Assembly: GCF_018873765.1 (NCBI RefSeq)
Contig: NC_057923.1
Coordinates: 60,072,593 to 60,136,592, forward strand
Direction: 5' to 3'
Source of the DNA: Telopea speciosissima
Lineage: Eukaryota; Streptophyta; Magnoliopsida; Proteales; Proteaceae
Length of the DNA stretch: 64,000 nt
Each line of letters begins with the position of its first letter. The stretch's first letter is position 1. The position numbers and the translations under genes are program-made. Below, piece by piece: positions 23,301 to 31,400 of the stretch. The notes below the pieces were generated by a model. That model worked only from the letters and a program-made list of their open reading frames with translations, did not search any database and was not told the origin of the DNA.

Positions 23301-24652
23301 ACTTTGTGCTCTACAATAATGGAGGTTCTGGTAACCATAGCATTCACTCATTAAACAGGGCACATCAAATCAAACAAATTGATTTTCACAGCTAAAGTAC
23401 ATAAGCAAATAGGGATATCCATATGGAACAGGTGTTTACATCACAAGTTACTTGCTATTTACAAGATTAAATTCCACAGAGATGAAATAGATATCATACT
23501 GCATGTAAAGCAACAGTTTTCTACGTTACAGAAAACAGCAAAATGCAAAACAAAATACAAGGCCAGTGCACAAATCAATGATGAGCAACATTATCATTTT
23601 CTACCTGCATTCAGTAATCCCCACTCACCTGGTACTACTTTGGGTGGATCCTCCTTTCCATCAGGAGCACATGCATACTTCTGCCCCTTGTAAAAAACAA
23701 AATGTGGTGGTTTGGGAGCATACAGAGCTCCATCAGGCAAATTAATATAGCAACCGATAACATCACCTTCCACATAACCTTCTTCTCCATACTTCTCTCT
23801 CAGAGCCTTATGAATCTTAGTCCCATCTATATCTCTATACCCAAAACTGTTCCCATCGTACCCCACAGGCGCTTGCAAATCCCCCTTCTCTGTCGACCAC
23901 CCAAGCCTTGTATGACCAGTCTCCCCAAGCTTCGATACCTTAATTTCAAAATACCAAGCACCTTCAACTACCCCTCTCGTCGCCCTAACCATTCGGTACC
24001 CTTTGGAGCTACCCGCAGACATACGGTCATCGCTCAACTCAACTTTCTCAGCCTTGTAGACCTTAGAAAGGCATATTTTCATGTCGGGTGTATCGTCGGT
24101 CTTGTCAGGGAACCGAGCCAGTGGAGCTATAAAGACATTGTTCACTGGGGTAACATGGTGGCCATTGGATTTGCTCTTCTTCTTGTACTTGCGTGATGAT
24201 TTCGTCCAAACGTTGTTTTTCTTCTTGGGTTTTTTTGTAGCCGTCGTCGTCGCTACGGTTGTTAGTGGTGTTGGGGTGATTGTTTCCGGTGCCGCTTCTT
24301 CTGGCGGCATTGTTTCGGGGGTTTGGGAAGTGAAGGAAGAGAGGGGCTTCTTCTTCTTCTTCTTAGGGTGATTTTCATCTTCGTCAGAGACTGAGTTGGG
24401 TTTCGGTGATTGTTGCTCTTCTTGCTGTAAGCTTTTTGGGGCTTCTTCGTCGTTGTCATCGTCGGAGAGTTCGTCTTCGGAGAGCTCCTCGGAGGCTTCT
24501 TGTTCGTCCTTCAAGTGGATTTCTGGGTTCTTAACAGAAACCTCAGCGGTGGCAGTAGTGGTGATGGGTTGGGCTTTATTGATGAGTTCATTGTTGCTCC
24601 AATCGTCTTCATCGTCATCGTCGTCCCTGTAAGTAGCTCTGAGGGATTCCAT
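5312..24652 (-). CDS. TRO: TRAUCO / ASH2-like SPRY-domain protein (COMPASS subunit)
   Basis: Two exons on the minus strand: 24652-23629 and 5577-5312, joined by an 18,051 bp intron (donor CAG|GTGAGT, acceptor TGTAG|GAAG). The join is in phase (1024 + 266 nt = 429 aa plus stop) and restores [13 protein letters not shown] within the SPRY domain. The N-terminal ~170 residues are acidic and Ser/Lys-rich with a nuclear-localisation-like KKKKKK run. The SPRY domain follows, with [17 protein letters not shown] and [11 protein letters not shown] in exon 1, and [20 protein letters not shown] and FNFGP in exon 2. ASH2-family proteins are core subunits of COMPASS-type histone H3 Lys4 methyltransferases in the nucleus; plant TRAUCO lacks the animal PHD/winged-helix part, as here. 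The start is the first ATG before the acidic N-terminus. The intron houses a nest of transposons. Function is inferred from the family; the splice is read directly. Confidence 0.93.
5578..6179 (-). other. TRAUCO-like intron, 3' end
   Basis: The last ~600 bp of the 18 kb intron before the acceptor at 5578-5580. No transposon signature or coding similarity was recognised; there is a C-rich, pyrimidine-rich stretch at about 6080-6110 (plus strand). Confidence 0.5.
6180..6865 (-). mobile_element. RTE-type LINE, 3' part of reverse transcriptase ORF
   Basis: The minus strand encodes a decayed C-terminal part of an RTE-clade LINE polyprotein: [19 protein letters not shown], then [16 protein letters not shown], then [16 protein letters not shown] (about 6860-6584). 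After interruptions it continues with [15 protein letters not shown] around 6430-6490. The 3' tail reaches about 6180 and resembles the stretches at 45520-45980 and 55418-55720. At 6865 it stops abruptly at a hAT-like element; the missing upstream part resumes at 14030, so the two pieces are one interrupted LINE. It lies in the sense direction of the TRAUCO-like gene. Confidence 0.85.
6965..7264 (-). repeat. 3' LTR of the copia element
   Basis: It begins TGTTTGAGTTGATAG on the minus strand, directly after the polypurine tract, and ends CTGAAACTCAACT before the ATTTG duplication. The final dinucleotide is CT rather than the usual CA in both LTRs. Confidence 0.95.
7272..11620 (-). pseudogene. 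Disrupted gag-pol polyprotein of the copia element
   Basis: Reading on the minus strand: Gag from [10 protein letters not shown] at 11620; a CCHC zinc knuckle [14 protein letters not shown] near 10800; a protease active site [10 protein letters not shown] near 10500-10520, flanked by in-frame stops at 10528-10530 and 10462-10464; GAG-pre-integrase ([17 protein letters not shown]); an integrase core (HIDVWGP, then [11 protein letters not shown]); reverse transcriptase ([30 protein letters not shown]); RNase H ([18 protein letters not shown]). Frameshifts lie at about 9470-9560, 8800-8880 and in a C10 tract at about 7670-7680. The gene order protease-integrase-RT-RNase H defines Ty1/copia. The integrase active-site and RT YVDD residues are still visible, but the breaks should prevent a full polyprotein. 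Confidence 0.95.
12310..12609 (-). repeat. 5' LTR of the copia element
   Basis: It begins TGTTAGAGTTGATAG (minus strand) after the ATTTG duplication and ends next to the primer-binding site. The leader between 12309 and the Gag start at 11620 is about 690 bp with no conserved frame. Confidence 0.95.
12615..14029. other. Right part of the hAT-like element
   Basis: This is the remaining ~1.4 kb of the hAT-like element after the copia insertion. It is AT-rich, has no recognisable transposase, and ends in a CGG/CCGG-rich subterminal stretch (13860-14015) like that of the MITE at 15577-16268. Confidence 0.5.
14030..15290 (-). mobile_element. RTE-type LINE, upstream part of reverse transcriptase ORF
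   Basis: The minus strand carries the RT core of the same LINE as 6180-6865: [45 protein letters not shown] (about 14731-14480), then [12 protein letters not shown] and [16 protein letters not shown] (about 14160-14035). The catalytic box reads FSDD where the family usually has FADD. Several frameshifts and stops are present. Upstream similarity fades near 15290, so the LINE is 5'-truncated. Confidence 0.85.
15577..16268. mobile_element. hAT-type MITE, 692 bp
   Basis: The termini are inverted repeats TAGGGGTGTC...GACACCCCTA, flanked by a perfect 8 bp duplication CCTAGGAA (15569-15576 and 16269-16276). The subterminal regions are rich in CCGGTTC and GGTTCCGG repeats on both sides. There is no coding capacity. 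The 8 bp duplication and TAGGG ends point to hAT mobilisation in trans. Confidence 0.9.
16277..18704. other. TRAUCO-like intron, unassigned part
   Basis: No gene or complete element was recognised. A long C-tract followed by A6 lies at about 17113-17135. The rest is AT-rich intron sequence with scattered short open frames lacking family features. Confidence 0.5.
18705..18875 (-). repeat. Isolated LTR with primer-binding site
   Basis: On the minus strand a 171 bp segment starts TGTTGAGAACC, contains a TATA-like TTATAAATAAAG, and ends CTTATTCTGAAC. A copia-type primer site TTGGTATCAAAGCC follows directly (about 18691-18704 on plus). No second LTR was found downstream, so this is probably a truncated small LTR element. 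Confidence 0.55.
18876..22354. other. TRAUCO-like intron, unassigned part
   Basis: No host gene is recognised. Around 19190-19350 (plus strand) a frame reads [18 protein letters not shown] and, further on, [13 protein letters not shown]. This acidic stretch followed by an R-x-x-[IL]-A-[DE] motif recalls the C-terminus of Harbinger/ALP1-like transposases, but it is too short and isolated to call. Confidence 0.4.
22360..22583 (+). mobile_element. Complete 224 bp miniature LTR retrotransposon (SMART/TRIM-like)
   Basis: Two 68 bp LTRs (22360-22427 and 22516-22583) both start TGTTGA and end GAACA. They differ at 6 positions by eye. Directly after the first LTR is TGGTGTCAAAGC (22428-22439), similar to the initiator-Met primer site. 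Directly before the second is a purine tract TGGGGGAG (22508-22515). A perfect 5 bp duplication ATAAT flanks the element (22355-22359, 22584-22588). It has every cis-signal for retrotransposition and no coding capacity, and is near the minimum size known for LTR elements. Confidence 0.93.
22589..23628 (-). other. TRAUCO-like intron, 5' end
   Basis: About 1 kb of intron between the miniature LTR element and the splice donor at 23627-23628. No element or coding similarity was seen. Confidence 0.5.
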
Positions 24653-25428
24653 AATTCTTTTTTTGGGTCTTCCGAGTTCCGACTAGCAGAGCTTAGGGCG
24701 AAATGGAGATCAGCGGGTAAACAAACAAGAGGAAGCACGCAGGGACCAGCGTCACCAGCCACAAGCAGTCTGTCAGAAATTAGAACTGGACCTTGGCAAT
24801 GGCCAGAGCCTAATGTCACAAGGACTCACATGTCCTATGTTTACTCGAATTCCTGTCTTACACTTTTTTTCCCTGATTCTCCCATCCAACCAAATCGTTC
24901 ACTCTCTTTCTTCCATTCAAAATTCCTTATTCCTTCTATCACCCTTCCGCAGCCTGTTCCGTCCTGCAACACCTGAAAACTCCCTCTACATCTGCAACTC
25001 TAGGCTCAATTACAAATGGGTACATTACGAAAAAAAAAAAAACAAACAAATGGGTAATTAAAAATTTTGTACATCATAAGAGAGATGTGGAAATTTGCTC
25101 TTTTAAAGAGAATTCAAAAAAACAGAAACAAGGGGTTATAATAACTTGGGACCAAGTATAAGGGAGTGATAGAAATTTCTTGTAAGTGCATCTGTGTTGC
25201 TTTGGATACGGTCTGAGCTGCACGGATGGGATCCAAGAGAGGTCTGTGCGGCTTAGGTCCGTACGAGAACCTGAGCCAGCCTCTTGAAAAAAATTTGATG
25301 AAAGTGTAATCACACAAACCACACATCAATCTTAAAAGGTTAATCGACTTTTAAGACGGTGGAATATGGGATTAAATCCACTCACCATATATACACTGGT
25401 TTCAAAATTAATCCCAAAGACATTGAGG

Positions 25429-25828
25429 GTAGGTTGGGGGAACTATACTGTGGGTCATTGTATAATGGACGGAGAAAATGAAATTTCTAATAAATTTTAG
25501 GGGGAGGGTTTCTTCCGACATTCATGTGCAGCTTCAAGAGTTCCAGGAGTATTATAGGAACTTGAAAATAGGGGTAATTAGGACATTTTATGGAGGGATG
25601 GCAAACAGTGATTTGGGTGGGGACGGGGGGTGTAGGTTGGGGAAACTATATTTGTCGATCCTTGTATCATGGATAGAGAAAAACTTTTTTTAATTAATTT
25701 TAAGGGGGAGGGAACCCTCCCACTCTTCTTAGTATACATGTAGTTTCAAGTGTTGGAGGGGGTTTATAGGAACACTAAAAATAGGGACAATTGGGACATT
25801 TTACAAAGGAGGGAGAACAGTGAATTGG
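25429..25828 (+). repeat. Tandem duplication, about 200 bp x 2
   Basis: Two diverged direct copies start GTAGGTTGGGG at 25429 and 25632. Each runs through an ATGGA-AGAGAAAA stretch, a GGGGGAGGG tract and a TATAGGAAC-AAATAGGG stretch to ACAGTGA-TTGGGTGG. No coding frame is shared between them. Confidence 0.8.
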
Positions 25829-25839
25829 GTGGCTGTGCC

Positions 25840-26480
25840 GCACACATCCCTAGGTGTGCACAGAGATGTGTGCCGCAAAACTCAAAATCGCTGGATGCAC
25901 CCTGGGCACTAGGCTCCCTGGAGCCTGATCCAAACACAAGTGAGCGCAAGATGATTGTCCCACCCACATGGAAAGGCAGAAATCCCACCCCTTTGCCCCA
26001 CCCACATGGGAAAGCGGAAATTGCCCCCTCACCCCTGTGATGCTTTGGCATGCTCCACACGACTAGGGAGCATTTTATTGCCAAAAAAAATAGCGATAGA
26101 GTTATACCCATTACCCAAATGAGGAGATTACCCAATATCGATCCTAGTCAAATCGAAATCCTCTTCAATGAGAAGATTGCCCAATGAGGCATCCAACAGC
26201 TGGACTGCCAAGTACACATTGTGGCGCACATCCCAAGCAGATTCAACTCCTCTCCTTGGAGGGCATCTCCCAATGAGGTATCCAACGGCTGAGCTATGTC
26301 ATGCCACACACATCCCGGTGTGTGCCCAATCAGCCATCGGGATGTGTGCAGTACAACCCAACTGTTGAATGCTTCATTGGGCACTCATTGGTCGATGCCC
26401 TCCAAGGAGAGGAACCCAATCCGGATTTGGCTCCTCTCCACTGAGTGGAGAACCCAATGAGACATCCAACGGTTGGTCTG
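25840..26480. repeat. Repeated-motif block, probable decayed DNA element
   Basis: The motif CAATGAG-CATCCAAC-GCTG recurs at about 26180, 26273 and 26455, and GTGCCGCACACATCCC-like strings occur near 25835-25880 in direct and inverted form. A related GTACTGCGGCACAGAG string lies at the right edge of the window (about 63972). No terminal repeats or target duplication could be fixed. Confidence 0.4.
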
Positions 26481-26722
26481 TGCCGGTCATTGGGGAGAAT
26501 GGATCATCTACACGTACCAACAGGTGAACGTACATGTGAGAGCCAATCCCATTTTAATTTTATTTCTATAAATACCCCTCCTCCCCTTGTAAATGGCAAA
26601 AATAGACAGATGGTTGGTTGTCACATCTACGTTCACCTGTGTGTACGTGCAGAGGAACCAAATTCGTCATTGGGCGTTCATTAGTCATTACAAAAAAAAA
26701 CCACTATTCTACATATTAAAAA

Positions 26723-28274
26723 GGGAAAATTACTGCCCCCTCCCATGTGCTTTGCCCTAATTATACACTCTCCCCTCAATTTTGCCCACTTACATTTAGA
26801 CCCCTTCTAGTTGACGGTGTTTGCCTGCTGTTAGTTATTGTATTGACAAGATTATTTATCCCTTTTATTAAAACATCATAAATGAAATTATAATACTACC
26901 CTTTTCTTCATCTTCAACCTCAATCACCCATTTCTATCTTTCCTCTTCCGCCACCACAGTCGCCGCCGCCTCCACCGCCTTTGTTCTCAAATCCATTAAA
27001 ACACTGTAAAATCCAATGGCCTAAAACCCCTCAAGCATATAACTAAAAATCCCTCACCACGGTCACCCTGCTCACACTGCTTCGAAGCCTTAGCGACATT
27101 GCCTCGCTTCTTTCTACTCTGACTGTCTGGGTTTATTATTGGATTTGAGTCATTCTTTGTTACAGGCATTAATGCTTCACAACAAACCTACACCAACTCA
27201 CCAGCTGCAACCCAGCAATCTGATAGGATTACTCTTCTCCCAGGTCAACCCTCAAACCCACCCATCTCACACTTCGCCGACTACATCACCGTCCATCTAG
27301 GTAGGGCTCTGTTCTATTGGTTTTTTGAAACTTAATCTCAACCATCCAAGAGGCCTCTCCTTCTTTGACTTAATGGAGGTAGGCCTTAACAATCAATCAA
27401 TCAATCACCCACCCCCATTTCCTCTTATTTTTCTTCTTCTTCTCCTTCTCCTTCCTTTTTAATTCATTAATTCATGTTTTCTTCACATATTTAATACCCT
27501 TTTCTTTCCTCTGTATTTCCACTTTTATGTATTAGGTCCTGGTTGTCCATCAATAGGATATGGTGCTACTATTGAATTGGGCCCTATTCGTGTTACTTTT
27601 AATGGAGTTGGATTTGAGTTCATTTTGTCCTTGCAGAAATACAAATTCCCGCATTAGGGTTTTTTCTTCCAAATTTTGTATTTCTTTTATAATGAAGATT
27701 TATCAGTCTAGAATCTTCAGATTCTTTTCTACTTTTGATGCTGTAGAAGCAAATTTGTTATTTGTTGAATCTCCAATGGAAGTTGGGTTCTCACTTGCAA
27801 AACAACCTACAAGATTATTGCACTTCAATTGCCTCAAAGTTGCAAAGGCAAGCGGTAAAACCACTATGGATATGGGTTTCTATTAACCATTCACAATTCT
27901 AGCGTTGGGTTTGGCAGCGAAGTCAGCAATGTTGTCGACAATGCGATAGGATTGCAGAGGGGTGGGGGGGGTGGGTAGGGTTATAGGAGGAAGAACAAGA
28001 AGAAGAAGAAGAAGAAGAAGAAAGAAGAATCCTCTTTAGTCAAAAGGGTAAAAGGGTCTAATTTACATGGACCCAGGGTTAGTTTTGGTATTAGAAAAAA
28101 TATAAATATGCCATGTCACGACTTAACAGCCGGAAATTAACGGCAGGGGAGGTTTTAGTAATTCTATGGAAACTATAAGGAAATCATATGTAATTGGGCA
28201 AAGTCAATGGGAGAAGTGTGTAATTAGGGTAAAGTACAGGGGAGGGGGCAGTAATTTTCCCTAGTAATTTTCCC
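26723..28274. mobile_element. Mutator-like element (Pack-MULE type), 1,552 bp
   Basis: Long terminal inverted repeats of about 50 bp start GGGAAAATTACTGCCCCCTC at the left and read the same inward from the right. A perfect 9 bp duplication TATTAAAAA flanks it (26714-26722, 28275-28283), as expected for Mutator. The right end carries an extra tandem copy of the terminal AGTAATTTTCCCT. No transposase is present. The interior contains exons of a serine carboxypeptidase-like gene with an intron, making it a gene-carrying MULE. Its right end is about 150 bp from the AUG2 start codon. Confidence 0.9.
27222..27790 (+). pseudogene. Captured serine carboxypeptidase-like gene fragment
   Basis: Exon-like block 1 (27222-27378) reads DRITLLPGQP, then FADYITVHLGRALFYWFFE, PSKRP and LNG. 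A GT-AG intron of 157 bp (27379-27535) follows. Block 2 opens in phase with GPGCPSIGYGA, then ELGPIRV; after a frameshift it continues with EANLLFVESP (about 27745-27780). The order GRALFYWF, LNGG-PGCSS, YGA, E-LGP and EANLLFLESP is that of the N-terminal part of plant serine carboxypeptidase-like (SCPL) proteins. Two in-frame stops (27333-27335, 27366-27368) and the frameshift make it a pseudogene; the second stop replaces the conserved Trp before LNGG. The catalytic-Ser region is absent. The retained intron indicates capture from genomic DNA, not from mRNA. Confidence 0.85.
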
Positions 28275-28283
28275 TATTAAAAA

Positions 28284-28431
28284 AGAAAAAAACCACGAAT
28301 AGCGATAGACCGTAGACGATACTACATCCTTGACATCATAGATGAAAGTTTTGAATTTTTTCTGAGGAGAAACAGAGAGAGAGAGTGCGCATCATCCTTG
28401 GCTCTGTGAGAAGCCACTCTCATTGGCCAAC
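28284..28431 (+). promoter_or_regulatory. AUG2 proximal promoter / 5' leader remnant
   Basis: Only 148 bp separate the MULE target duplication from the AUG2 ATG. The stretch includes a GAGAGAGAGAG run (about 28374-28386) typical of plant 5' leaders. No TATA box was seen, so the transcription start may lie here or within the MULE. Confidence 0.45.
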
Positions 28432-31400
28432 ATGTCGATGGGGAATGATACGACTTGGGTTGGAAAAAAACCTCTTAGACGGCTTGGTGGGATGTCCGAT
28501 GCGTTATCTATTGCAGCTGATCTCGGTTTCTCCGTTCCTCCCCCTCCTTTTCAGGTTGTTTCGTCTCTTTCGTCCAAAATTCAATTCTTCTTACACATTT
28601 CTGTGCATCGGGGTACTCGAATTCGTCCGTTGCGTTGATTTTGATTCTTTCTCCTTCATCCGTCATCTGCATTATAGAGTTCCATTTTGGATACTGTTGA
28701 AATTTGATGCAATATTGCTATGATTTTTCGGAAGATGTTTCTTTCTTGGAATTGTCTCCGGTGTTTGATCAGACTCTGTTCTCTGGCTGAGTCAAAGGTT
28801 CTCAACAATGTAAGATAAGAGTTGGATATCTTTTTATATCTCATATAGTTTGCTGAGTGTGTCACCTCAATACAGATAAATCCTAATTCTGGATGTCCAT
28901 GCAGTTCTCCTCTATGTATACACTATTTTCTTTCTTTTTTTATTGGAAGGTTTGTTTTCCCTTCTAAATTTCTTGCGATTTGGTCTGGAGTATTTGAATT
29001 GCTTTCTCACTTGTGCTTAGTTTGATTTTTTAACCTTGCAATGAACCTGCTAATGACATTCATTCTTAGTAACTTTTGAAGTGGCCATGTTGGATTCTAT
29101 CAACTAATCCTTGAGCCTTGTTCATTGTTCGGTAGGAAGACCTGCAAAATATGTTCACTAGTAATGGTGACAAAAGTGATGAGTTGATAAAACTCTTAAG
29201 AGAGCTTGCCACGGTACAACGAAAAGTAGCAGATTTGCAAGTAGAACTTCAAGGTCGGAAGGTGAGTTATATCATTAAAAATCTTCACATACTTTATAGA
29301 TCTCTCTTTCGCTGCAGTTCCTAGACAGTATCTGATATACCTGTTGCAAAAATCATTAGAGAAATTTCTGATTAACAGTGATACCCATGGTCACATTAAG
29401 GAGTTGGGACAGACTACTGTAATTATCCATAACTTGGTTGAAGCAGATGATTTTAACAATTCAGTCCATCATTGTACTCTAACAGCTAGGAAAGAAGAAA
29501 GAATAGTTAAATTGTCATAGATAAAATATCCTTGAGAGCAGATGTCTTAAAATGTTAGGTACTTGATCGATACGCCAAAAGCTCCCGAGCTGATGGAACA
29601 CGTTAAATGAAACCCTTTAACCTATCCCATACTAGGTAATCAACTCATATATCTCAGCATACATGCAGAAATTCTTAACAAATACAACCATAAATAACAA
29701 ACAAACAAATCATGTGTATAGAATTATACAAAGGAGAATTTAATAAAAGAAAAATGATAGATCAGTACCTTCCTTTGCTGCCCAACGGGTTAGAATGCCG
29801 TGAATAAGTGTTGAATCATTACCTAACTCCAAAGATTGTGTCCTAAAGGCCTCCTTGTTGTTGACAGAAGAATATCCAAAGTATATGGAGGCTGAAGTTG
29901 AAACAAAAATTGGAAAATTTGGGACTGGTACAAGAACTGGTAAGAAATCTAGCATAAATCAAGTTTAGGCAAAAAGGGAAAATTGAGTTTCTTGGAGATT
30001 TGGCTAAGGAGAGTCAAGGGAATCGTGATACCACATCTTTCACCACAATCAGTCCTATTCTAGCCAACAGGTATGACTTATTGGGATTCATGGGCTGTTG
30101 TAGTTGAAAGAACAGATGCAAGACTCTTGAAAAATGAAAATGGAGGTTGGGAGAAATACGATGGAACAAACAACAATGGGTTTGAGAGGATCGAACAGGG
30201 ATGGCTTGCTGCAAGTATATAGTTTGAAAGAGAGGAAGAGTGGATAGAAGAAGAAGAAGAAGAAGATAGATTTGTATCTTGGCATCACACCATCTTGGTT
30301 TCACTCCAAGAGTTGCATAGTCACTCATGCTGCAGAAAAAAGAGCAATCTTACAAGTTCCTAATGCTTTCGTTGCCCTCCATTAACGAGTACAAAGGGCC
30401 TCATAACATTACACAACAAAAAACAGTTATTTCCTAAAATAATTACCCATATAACTACAACATAATAACAACACTAAGCAAAATAAGATAATAATCTGGC
30501 CCCAAATAAAAGTACAACAAAATAATAAAAAAAACTACATGTAATTCTAGTCATCTAGCCATAATGAAGTAACATGTGGCTGCATGTGTCTGTGTCTCCT
30601 CTGATAAGTCCTAAATCCTTGAGCGATGTCCTCATCACTGTTGCAGGATGTGAAATTTGATTTTGATTTACTAATTTGATTGTCCCTTGCACTTTAAGTT
30701 GAGTTTTTTAACCTTATTTTTTTTGTTTAATCTCCTCCTCCTCCCCCACCCCCTCCACTCACATACAAAAAAGGAAGAATTATTTGCTAAATATATTGAT
30801 CACTAACATCAGTCAACTACTATGCTTCTGAATGTTAGGATGATAAGAATGTGGCACATCTAACACATGTAGATGAAATGGAGAAGAAGATTGAGTCATT
30901 AGCAAGGATTACGGCTATCCTTAAGGATGTTATTCAGAATAAGGTAATTTACATGGGAATTTGTTTCTCCATTTTATTTTTCTTTTGTTGGGATGTCTAA
31001 AGTACAATGGATTTCTGTTTGGTTCCCTTTCTACATTCACTTTACAACAGATATAGACTTAAAATTCGGGCCATTGAAGAGGAGTTTGTGCTTTACTCAG
31101 TTAAGTGCATGGTTTGGATCATGGTCTGGGGTGTGTGAATTTGGGATATTAGAATTGATTTTCTCAAGTTCTTAAGTATCAGGTTGTGAAAGTTCTCAAC
31201 TGTCTGAATTCAGAGAAAATGTTGAGTTTTTTTTTATAAAAATTTTCAGGTCTAGAGGAGTCAAGTTGTTTCCTGAAGTCCATTAAGGTCAGTGTTTGGA
31301 AAAGATTGTGTGATGAAGGTTTTAGGGATCGGACTTGGGTTCTGGATTGGCCACTGCTGATCCTGTGGTCCACTTTCAGCCTGATGAGACCAAACTTGCG

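Larger units (their letters stand above)
24653..26722. other. Divergent intergenic region, TRAUCO-like side
   Basis: Upstream of the TRAUCO-like ATG (24652, minus). The first ~200 bp should hold its 5' UTR and promoter; no clear TATA box was identified. Further out lie a 200 bp tandem duplication (25429-25828) and a block of short repeated motifs (25840-26480). Confidence 0.5.

Noticed and set aside
24081..24632. Plus-strand open frames opposite TRAUCO exon 1
   Set aside because: Low-complexity antisense shadows of the Asp/Glu/Ser/Lys-rich N-terminal coding region.
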